Source: Aphanomyces cochlioides
Taxonomy: Eukaryota > Oomycota > Saprolegniomycetes > Saprolegniales > Verrucalvaceae
Direction: 5' to 3'
DNA: 64,000 nucleotides
Assembly: GCA_019828595.1 (NCBI GenBank)
Contig: JAHQRK010000024.1
Location: 310,001-374,000, forward strand
The notes below the pieces were generated by a model, which was not told where the DNA came from, did no database searches, and was given only the letters and a program-made list of their open reading frames with translations. Positions 56,741 through 64,000 of the stretch are shown piece after piece (position 1 is the stretch's first letter; each line of letters opens with the position of its first letter). The translations under genes were made by a program, and so were the position numbers.

Positions 56741-57310
56741 ATGTGTAAATAGAATTGCGAAATATTTTTTTACAAATTTTTATTTTGATATGAATTAAAT
56801 TGTCTCTCGTGAAAGTGTAAATATAATAATCAATTTCTAAAGAAATTTAAAATAAATATTTTATTTTTCGAAAAAAGGAAAAAATATTTTTTTAAGAATA
56901 TTTTTTTCGGCACGACTGCTACGTAGTAGCTTCTTTAGTCGACTGATGCGAAGAGATTCCAACATGGACAGACGAGGCCACTGTCAAGACGACGAGGATT
57001 TCTGCGACAGAGATCAAAAACAGATCTCGAATGACAACGAGTGTCCAGCCAAAAAGATTGTCCATTACATATCTCAACCAGGGCCTTCAAGTGGTAAATG
57101 TGGCCGAAATCTCATCAAGTCAAAGACAAATGCAAGCAAATGTGCCGTCCAAGCTATATGCTTTGCGTGAGAAAGTGTCAGTTCCATTGGACTCATGAGA
57201 GAAATGGAATCTCCGCCGGAAGAGAGAACGTCATTGAAAGACATTGATATCACTGACCATAAGATCGCCACGTTGTTTTCATTTCCTCTTCTACCGAGAG
57301 TGCATCTACC
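56741..57310. other. AT-rich intergenic stretch upstream of acyltransferase B
   Basis: 56770-56930 is A/T homopolymer-rich. A 74-codon plus frame at 56946-57170 is unassigned. Promoter of copy B should lie here. Confidence 0.3.
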
Positions 57311-58462
57311 ATGGATCCTGTCGAGGTCTCCCTCATGCCGTCCGAGTCCTTAATTATACACTCGCCGTCCATCTCAACCCTCACGTTCTACACCACGAGA
57401 GAACTTCATGTCACCGAGAGCTCCATCATTCGAGCTCAAGCTTCTCTCCAACGACGTTTGGATGCAATTGTTCAAGCAAACCCGTGGTTAACTGGACAAA
57501 TCCGCTCACCGCCAGACAACGGGAAGAGTCTCTTGCTTCACTGCAACCCGAACGCAAGCTCGATACTTCTTGAGACGATCACGATGCCAAGTCTTTCGCC
57601 ATCCATGGAATATGAAGACGTTGCTGCAATGTTGTCAAACCTCGAAGTTCCAAAGGGATCAGACATCGTGAATGCTGGCCACCGTCTCTTTCGTGTCAAC
57701 TGGATCACGATTTCCTCGACACTCTGTGCCATTTTCGTCTCGCTCTCTCATGGCCTTGGCGACGGTCACACGTACTACCGCCTATACGGCATGCTCAGCG
57801 AAGACGCTCCAGTCGTGGTGCTGAAGCCACAGCGCTTGAACGATTTTCCAAGAGTTCGTACCGCGGCGGTGAAAGACATCAACAACGTCCTTGCCATGCT
57901 TGGACGTGTCTTACCTCGAGATCTAACCCAGCTTGACCACCATCCCCGCACCTTGCATTCCATCAACACCGACTGGATTGCTCAAGAGAAAGCCAAGGCA
58001 GCGCAGACAGTTCCGTTCGTATCGACCAACGACATCATCACGTCGTGGTTTTTCCGTCAGACAAAAGCGGACATTGGCATCATGATCGCCAACTTGCGAG
58101 GTCGAGCCGAAGGGATTGAACCTGACATGGCGGGCAATTACCACACAGTTGTGGTGTACCAACCTGATGACTTTGCCACTCCATCTTTGATCCGCGAGTC
58201 CATTGCGAACGCCATGTGTCGAGCACGCTCGACAGATTTGCCAACCGAGACAAAAACGATATCGCTGGTCACGTCGTGGGCAACTTTGTATGAACCTGTG
58301 GCGATTCCAGAGTGGAGTCTGGTGGAACATTGGCCCATCATGAATGGTCGATCAGTCTTTCCAAACGGTGCTGTGGTCTTCCAGCGCACGAAAGACACGA
58401 TTGGAGTCTTGATGCGAACGCAACAAGACTTTGTCACCGACCCAACTCCGTTCATGCCGTAG
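57311..58462 (+). CDS. CAT/BAHD/condensation-fold acyltransferase-like protein (copy B)
   Basis: Intact, 383 residues, closest to copy A: MDPVEVSLMPSESLIIHSPS, STLTFYTTRELHVTESS, RRLDAIVQANPWLTGQIRSP, active-site SLSHGLGDGHTYYRLYGML with HxxxDG, DWIAQEKAKAAQTVPFVST, NDIITSWFFRQTKADIGIM, NLRGRAEGIEPDMAGNYHT and VVFQRTKDTIGVLMRTQQD. Both A and B are on the plus strand and share the RQTKADIG.M segment, unlike the minus-strand copies. They are separated by about 8.6 kb filled by copy C and transposons, so a duplication of a block containing both orientations is plausible. Confidence 0.7.
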   Translation: MDPVEVSLMPSESLIIHSPSISTLTFYTTRELHVTESSIIRAQASLQRRLDAIVQANPWLTGQIRSPPDNGKSLLLHCNPNASSILLETITMPSLSPSMEYEDVAAMLSNLEVPKGSDIVNAGHRLFRVNWITISSTLCAIFVSLSHGLGDGHTYYRLYGMLSEDAPVVVLKPQRLNDFPRVRTAAVKDINNVLAMLGRVLPRDLTQLDHHPRTLHSINTDWIAQEKAKAAQTVPFVSTNDIITSWFFRQTKADIGIMIANLRGRAEGIEPDMAGNYHTVVVYQPDDFATPSLIRESIANAMCRARSTDLPTETKTISLVTSWATLYEPVAIPEWSLVEHWPIMNGRSVFPNGAVVFQRTKDTIGVLMRTQQDFVTDPTPFMP

Positions 58463-58554
58463 AACTCCGATACAACCGTGAATATATTCTATGCTAGCAC
58501 TTATTCGCGAGCTGCTCGTGGCTTTTCGAGAGCTGTCAACGTTGAGTCCTTCTT

Positions 58555-58835
58555 GACAAGCTAGCAACACTCCAACGCTTGTTGGTTTCGCTTGAAATAT
58601 ACATCATCGCTGAAAAGGGCGACTTCCCAGAGACGCATGGTAGATGCTCCATTTCTTCTCAGTCGTCCAGCGAGCCACGGGTTGGCTTGAACAATTGCGT
58701 CGACACGTCGCTGTATGTTTGCTATAGTTTCCGTGTGGGAGGCAATCGTTGCTGTGTAGAAAGTAATGGTGCCAACGCTGCTGTTTGCTCCTCCGTAAGT
58801 AGTATCAACGTCGTCGTCTTGGCAAAATCACAAAT
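58555..58835 (-). pseudogene. Acyltransferase-like remnant (copy G) lacking the centre
   Basis: TITFYTATIASHTETIANIQ and RRVDAIVQANPWLAGRL are joined directly, after a few bases, to MEHLPCVSGKSPFSA and a frameshifted C-terminus (VYFKRNQQALE). About 270 residues including HxxxDG are gone. It belongs to the minus-strand subgroup and sits in a head-to-tail row with D, E and F. 58836-59185 has nothing recognisable. Confidence 0.65.
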
Positions 58836-59185
58836 GACTCTAAAACTATCTAGCATTGTGATTCCATTCCTGTTAAAATTGAAGAATCAACACCAGAGGA
58901 GCTCGGGGTCAACGATCTTTAGTTTCAGTTGGTGCGTCGACTTCATGGCGCAGCTTTTGTAACTACAGAGGCAAGTTGGCGTGGATCTGACGCTTGCAAC
59001 ATCAAGCAATCCTTCTGAAACCTTTCCTCGCGCAAATTCTCGTGGGAACTGCTCACTGCGATGACGAGAGCTTCAAGAATTGTCAACTTACTAAACGCAA
59101 TCTCATGTTGCTTCCAATGCTCATGGGTTTCAACAATCAGAGCGCAATCATGCAATGACACGTCAGGACAAACATACAAATTACA

Positions 59186-60364
59186 TTAACTTGCTGCTGG
59201 AGCTGCTGCCTGAGGAGCCAGAGCTGGGTCGCTGTCGACGTCGAATTTCTCGTGACAAGCTAGCATAACCCCAACGCTGGTTGGCGTGCGCTTGAAAAAT
59301 ACAATCACGGCGGAGAAGGCAGACTTCCAGAGACGCAAGGTAGATGCTCTACCATTGTCCATCCTGGTAGCTCCGCAGGTTCATACAACGTGACCCATGA
59401 AGACACAACTGCCGATGAACCAGTCCACATGCTTGGAAACTTGCCCGACCGCGCCCGACGATAGCCATTTGTCTCCAAGGACTCGCGAATAAGAGCTGGA
59501 GTCGAGTAGTCTTCAGGTTGATACCCGATAAGCATTTCATAGTTGCCGCCAAGCTTTCGATCCACGCCTTCGACTCGGCCTCGAAAATTGACAGCCATGA
59601 CCCCAAAATCGCATTTCGTGGCGCGGAATGCCCACGACGTGACGATCTCGTTCGTTGACACATAACCCACGGGCGACGACTCTTTGTACTTGGTCTTCTC
59701 GTGAGCGATCCACTCGGCGTTTACTGTGTGAATTGTGCGCCGTGGCGCAGGTGTAAAGATGAGTTTTCCCACCATATTGACAAGAAATGGAAACGATAAG
59801 AACAACGGAACCACATCGTTGCCACCTTTGACTGCCGCATTAGCCCTTGACATATAATCTTCCAGTCTCGTTTGCGTCAAGGCTTCGACTGGCGTGTTGC
59901 CACTGAGCATGCCGTAGAGGCGGTAATACGTATATCCATCCGCAACGCCATGACCGACAGAGAAGAACAAGGCGCCTTGAGTGTCAGATATGGTCACCCA
60001 AGTTACACGAAACATGGGAAGATCGCTGTTGATCAAAGACGAACCAGTCACAACCATGAAAGGTGTGCACAATTCGACGAGGTGGTCATACTCGATCTGC
60101 GGCGAGAGGCTTGGCAAATGTGCTTCTTCGACGACCACAGCTGACAGCTCGGAATTGAATTCGAGCGTCACATTCGAATTGAACCAGCCACTTGTAAGTT
60201 TCCCAGTGAGCCATGGGTTGGCTGAACGATGGCGTCCACGCGCTCTTGAATATACGCTTGGTTTTGACATGCGAGGCTTCCGTTGTCGAATAGAATGTGA
60301 TGGTTGACGTCGATACCTGTTGAGCCACAATCTGTTCTTCTTTCAGTAATTTCACTGTCGGCAT
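59186..60364 (-). pseudogene. Acyltransferase-like protein (copy D), frameshifted
   Basis: ATG 60364 starts MPTVKLLKEEQIVAQQVSTS; TITFYSTTEASHVKTK follows. Two single-base losses (near 60265 and 60225) precede NPWLTGKLTSGWFNSNVTLE. The long central frame has VGHGVADGYTYYRLYGML (HxxxDG), WIAHEKTKYKESSPVGYVST, AVNFRGRVEGVDRKLGGNYE and YRRARSGKFPSMWTGSSAVV. A third indel near 59310 precedes VIVFFKRTPTSVGVMLACHE and an Ala-rich end at TAA 59186-59188. Three single-base breaks in otherwise unbroken sequence: young pseudogene or sequence errors. Confidence 0.75.
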
Positions 60365-61399
60365 GTTGGCAAATTCAAGAATGGCTCACGGCTCTCCATC
60401 GACGATTCCATGAGGACTACAGTAGAGGTGATTGTATCGATCAACGAGGAACGAAGGAGACGACGACCAGTCTTCCAAGGCCAATCAGACCAACATGAGT
60501 AATCAGGATCAGCAAGTTGGATTCGCCACCGTGGAGAAGCTGTCCAGGTACAATGTGGACAACCAACTCAATGCCTTATCTGTCTTGAATAGCTGAGATC
60601 TTTTGCAAGAAAGAAGACGCAGTCCTTGAGCTCCTTGTCCAATGCCGTGCGTTGAGAAGGCCACCCATATCACACTCTGGCTCAAGTGTTCATGAATGCA
60701 ACCGAAGATTGAACAAATGTCCACTTCAGTCGAATCGCGCCGCCAATCGATCACACATCTGATTGGATAAAAATATAATATAAAATGATTTGATTGGTCA
60801 ATTATATACAACAATGTCGAGACACCCCTGAACCATCATCGATCATGCTCCTTTGTCCACGTTCGTCCGCTCATGCAGACAGACGAGATGATTCAAATAA
60901 TTCTGGAGGAAGCCGCGAGGAGCGTGTGACGCAAGATACGGCTGTTTTGACTGAGCAAAATGCTCACTAACTTCTTAGCATGTACGATTTCACACATCCT
61001 GGATGAAATAGTGGGTAAAAAGCGACACGCATTAGATTTTGCTCACTACAACGATGAATAATGCTTAAAATTGATAAGTAATACTAGTAGTTGAGTTAGG
61101 ACGGACCCGCCATATTTTCCCTCGGGCGCGGTTCAAGGTGTCATTGTGGTGCAATTGAGAAATCACGCAAAAAATAGACATTTACAGCAAAAAGCACAAT
61201 ACTTGTTGTTCATTGACCTGGCAGCGTCAACTACAAGTGAATCATTGCAGAGATTCCACATTGCAGTGCTCAAGGTAGATCACGAGGGAAATTTCACCTG
61301 CGCCGCCTTCACGAAGTTTACGTGCGACTGACAATGGAAGAAATACAGAGTCTCCTCATCGGACCATAGGAGAAACTGTCGTTCAACACAAGTCTACGG
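60365..61399. other. Intergenic stretch between copies D and E
   Basis: A 33-codon plus frame at 60496-60597 (SNQDQQVGFATVEKLSRYNV) and a following plus frame (EIFCKKEDAVLELLVQCRAL) look coding-like but are not joined and are unknown to me. A 61-codon plus frame at 61146-61331 is also unassigned. No repeat was recognised. Confidence 0.25.
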
Positions 61400-62584
61400 C
61401 TATTGTTCAGTTTGTTGCTTTTTTGCAAGAGGAATGAGAGCTGGAGCACCGTCCATGTTGAGAGGCACGCGACTGCCCATCATTAATCCAATGCTAGTCG
61501 GCGTTCGCTGGAAGAGGACAATGGTTGCCGTGAATGGAGTCTTGCCAGAGGAGCAAGGGAGATGCTCGATCATGCTCCATCCTGGTAACTCGGCGGGCTC
61601 GTACAAGGTAGCCCAAGACGAGATTAAGGCTGACGAGTTTGTCCACATGGATGGGTAGTCGCCCGTTTTCACTCGACGATAGCCTTTTGTAGCCAAGGAA
61701 GCTCGGATGAGGTCTGGAGTCGCGTAGTCTTCGGGTTGATACCCAACGGCGGACTCGTAATTCCCCGCGAGGTGTCGGTCCACGCCTTCAACTCGGCCGC
61801 GGAAATTGATCGCCATGATCCCAATATCGCATCCAGTTGTGCGGAGAGCCCATGACGTGAGAACGTCGTTGGTGGAGACATAGCCCACGGGCGAAGCGTC
61901 TTTGTACTTTGCCTTCTCTTCAGCGATCCACTCTGAGTTGAATGTATGCACTGTGAATCGTGGATTTTGAGTAAATGCAACCGCGCTGGCCATGTTGGCA
62001 ATGAATGGCAATGAAGAAAACAACGGAACGACGTCGTTGCCCCCTTTCACAACTGCATCGGCCTTCTTGGTAAAGTCTGGAAACCTCGTCGGCGACAAAG
62101 CTTCAATCGCAGTGTTTGCGCTGAGCATGCCATAGAGGCGGTAATACGTGTATCCATCTGCAATGCCATGGCCACATGAGAAGAACAAGGCCCCTTGCGT
62201 GTCGGACATGGTGATCCACACCACGCGGAGCATTGGATGATTGCTGTTGATCAAAGTCGTGCCCGTCGCGACGTTGAAAGTCTCGATCATGTCGACGATT
62301 TGGTCATAGTCCAGCTCTGGCGACAAGTTTGGTAGAATTGCGTCTTCGACAACGATCTGCGGCGGCTCGCGACTAAATTCGAGCGTGATGTTGGAGTAGA
62401 ACCAACCACTTGTAAGTCGTCCAGCGATCCACGGGTTGGCTTGGACAATGGTGTCGACGCGCTGCTGAATGTACGCTTTGGTGTCTATATGGGTAGACTT
62501 TGTGGTCGAGTAGAACGTGATGGTTGAAATTCCAGGGGCAATCGCCGTTGTCCATTCGACATCCATCAACTTGACCGTGTCCAT
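61400..62584 (-). CDS. CAT/BAHD/condensation-fold acyltransferase-like protein (copy E)
   Basis: Intact, 394 residues from ATG 62584 (MDTVKLMDVEWTTAIAPGIS). Motifs: TITFYSTTKSTHIDTKAYIQ, VDTIVQANPWIAGRLTSGWF, active-site CGHGIADGYTYYRLYGMLSA with HxxxDG, WIAEEKAKYKDASPVGYVST, NDVLTSWALRTTGCDIGIM, INFRGRVEGVDRHLAGNYES, YRRVKTGDYPSMWTNSSALI, LPGWSMIEHLPCSSGKTPF and VLFQRTPTSIGLMMGSR. An upstream in-frame extension to 62650 is likely leader: copies C and D share the same pre-ATG words (TTTGCCAA-type) without conserved protein. It is the only intact member of the minus-strand subgroup. Confidence 0.7.
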   Translation of the reverse strand: MDTVKLMDVEWTTAIAPGISTITFYSTTKSTHIDTKAYIQQRVDTIVQANPWIAGRLTSGWFYSNITLEFSREPPQIVVEDAILPNLSPELDYDQIVDMIETFNVATGTTLINSNHPMLRVVWITMSDTQGALFFSCGHGIADGYTYYRLYGMLSANTAIEALSPTRFPDFTKKADAVVKGGNDVVPLFSSLPFIANMASAVAFTQNPRFTVHTFNSEWIAEEKAKYKDASPVGYVSTNDVLTSWALRTTGCDIGIMAINFRGRVEGVDRHLAGNYESAVGYQPEDYATPDLIRASLATKGYRRVKTGDYPSMWTNSSALISSWATLYEPAELPGWSMIEHLPCSSGKTPFTATIVLFQRTPTSIGLMMGSRVPLNMDGAPALIPLAKKQQTEQ

Positions 62585-63059
62585 CCTCGTGATCTTGACA
62601 AATGCGTACTGTCTGTACGCAGCCGACACCCTCAAGAAAGTACGTGACACTCAAATTGACGGACTCGTTAGCTAACGACGACCATACACGCCCATAGTTT
62701 GCATCATATTGCCATCTTTCCATGTTGGATAATTTCGCTCAAGGTGGCAACTTTCCTGGTCATAACTTTCGAGGTGATACGAGACGATGCGAATCAGCGA
62801 CAGAACATCAAAGCTCGAGATGAATACCATGTGCACTGGAGAATCTATTGCGTAAAGTATCATTGAGGCGCTAGCTGTGTCGTGAACTCGTGAAAGAGAA
62901 TGGCAAAGACAAGGAGGCAAACATGACACAATGGACGAAGATGTGGGAGGCCATGATCACTCTCTTGCAGAAAATGCTGCTTGGGAAATCATCGGGAAAG
63001 AATTTTGATTCAAAAGATCAGCTCCAATAGTCGATGAGTTGACGAACAAAATTCATAGA
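62585..63059. other. Spacer between copies E and F
   Basis: No gene or repeat recognised. Should contain the promoter of copy E. Confidence 0.3.
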
Positions 63060-63590
63060 TCAATTGTTTTTGTTAGCTGCTGGCATTGCTGTTTGGAGGA
63101 CAAACGCTACGTTGTGATCGACTTTGAGGCCATCTCGACTTCCAAACATAGCGCCAATGCTCGTTGGAGTTCGTTGAAAAATACGACGGACGACTTGAAG
63201 GGACTGTTGCCGCAAATTGTTGGAAGATGCTCCAACATGGTCCACCCTGGCAGCTCTGCTGGTTCATACAATGTGACCCAAGACGTGGTCACGGATGTTG
63301 TCCCTGTCCACATGGCTGGGTAGTTCCCCGACGTCGCACGACGATAGCCATTCGAGGCCAAGGATTCCCGAATGAGAGCTGGGCTCGCATAGTCTTGACG
63401 CTGGTAGCCAAGAACAAACTCGTAGTTTCCCGCAAGATGCCGATCCACACCGTAAATTCTGCCGCGAAAGTTCATGGCCATGAGCCCAATATCACATTCG
63501 ATGGTTCGAAAAGCCCATGATGTGAGGGCGTCGTTGGTTGAGACATAACCCACGGGCGACGCATCCTTGTACTTGGCTTTCTCTCTGTGG
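63060..63590 (-). pseudogene. Acyltransferase-like protein (copy F), 5' truncated
   Basis: Begins abruptly at about 63590 with KAKYKDASPVGYVSTNDALT, followed by WAFRTIECDIGLMAMNFRGR, VDRHLAGNYEFVLGYQ, YRRATSGNYPAMWTGTTSVT, LPGWTMLEHLPTICGNSPF. A frameshift near 63170 moves the end (FQRTPTSIGAMFGSRDGL) to another frame closing at 63060. The N-terminal half with HxxxDG is absent; foreign sequence starts at the break. Confidence 0.7.
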
Positions 63591-64000
63591 TGGGGTATCC
63601 GTGCCTCGTTCCGTCAACACACTAATAGGGGAGTGCCGCCTCCCAGGTAATGCAATTGATTAGACTTAGCACAGTGCAACCAAATTCGAGAGTGAGATCC
63701 ATGAACTGGTCCTGGGGGGTTGTCGCCAAAGGACGCGTCCCTTCGAGCTGACCGTTCATGCGATCTATGGAAACTTCAACTAGACATGCAGACAACTTCA
63801 ACCAACACCAATTGCAGCCTGGAGTATCGGCACCCGGCGGTCGCCTCGTGGACCAGCCTGTGCGTGGCTGGGGATGGCTGGTCCCCAGCACACAACACAC
63901 ACCCCAAGCCATGTCCAGCCACGGACAGACCTGGTTGAATGTCACGCTCTTGCTCTGGCCTTGATCGCTTGGACTCTACTCGTCAGCTGGTCTCGATCCT
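63591..64000. other. Unidentified insertion at the window's end
   Basis: Sequence replacing the 5' half of copy F. A 107-codon minus frame (63945-63622) and a 72-codon plus frame overlap, neither recognised. GGCTGGGGATGGCTGGTCC-type words suggest a GC-rich repeat. The break at about 63590 points to a mobile element running off the window. Confidence 0.3.

Noticed and set aside
1..64000. tRNA or rRNA genes
   Set aside because: No cloverleaf-like or rRNA-like segment was recognised by eye; a covariance-model scan would be decisive.

Overview
The window is eukaryotic and best fits a saprolegnialean oomycete, probably Aphanomyces-like. That placement is inference from the gene mix: Crinkler-type NTPase genes, fungal-style GH7 cellobiohydrolases with a Thr-rich linker and CBM1, PX-sphingomyelinases, DUF6818/Myb-SANT genes, and very short introns. 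Introns of about 38-48 bp can be placed with matching phase in four places. There is no operon structure, tRNA, rRNA or CRISPR array. Host genes sit in a dense, nested field of transposable elements.

Layout. 1-9 kb: a PIF/Harbinger-like DDE transposase tail with a convergent DUF6818 gene, half of a GH7 gene (minus), a Copia remnant, a ~215-bp tandem repeat, a Mutator-like transposase gene, a decayed integrase and a haem-peroxidase fragment. 9.8-11.1 kb: a Mutator-type MITE with a 10-bp target duplication, then the other half of a GH7 gene (plus). 11.8-19.2 kb: a Ty3/gypsy element with both LTRs, a GAAAG target duplication, a spliced antisense gene, and a pogo-type MITE inside its 3' LTR. 20.6-26.5 kb: two tandem PX-neutral-sphingomyelinase genes. 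26.7-36.2 kb: two GH7-CBM1 + Crinkler blocks, apparently a segmental duplication, all copies broken. 36.5-42.9 kb: a second, heavily mutated gypsy element whose gag is joined to a Myb/SANT-like gene and whose pol carries a TA-flanked MITE. 43-46.6 kb: a 16-bp minisatellite, a chromodomain gypsy remnant and a Harbinger remnant. 47.5-50 kb and 57.3-63.6 kb: at least seven copies of a CAT/BAHD/condensation-fold acyltransferase family, three of them intact. Between these two groups lies a 3.7-kb Merlin/ISXO2-type element with an 8-bp target duplication and Tc1-like insertions, followed by a hAT remnant.

The genes that look functional are the two PX-sphingomyelinases and acyltransferase copies at 47570, 57311 and 61400. 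The GH7 and Crinkler copies carry several frameshifts. Some are single-base deficits in A or T runs, so sequencing error cannot be excluded. The cargo (cellulases, Crinklers, phospholipid hydrolases, amplified acyltransferases) resembles a repeat-rich effector/secretome compartment, but that role is inference.
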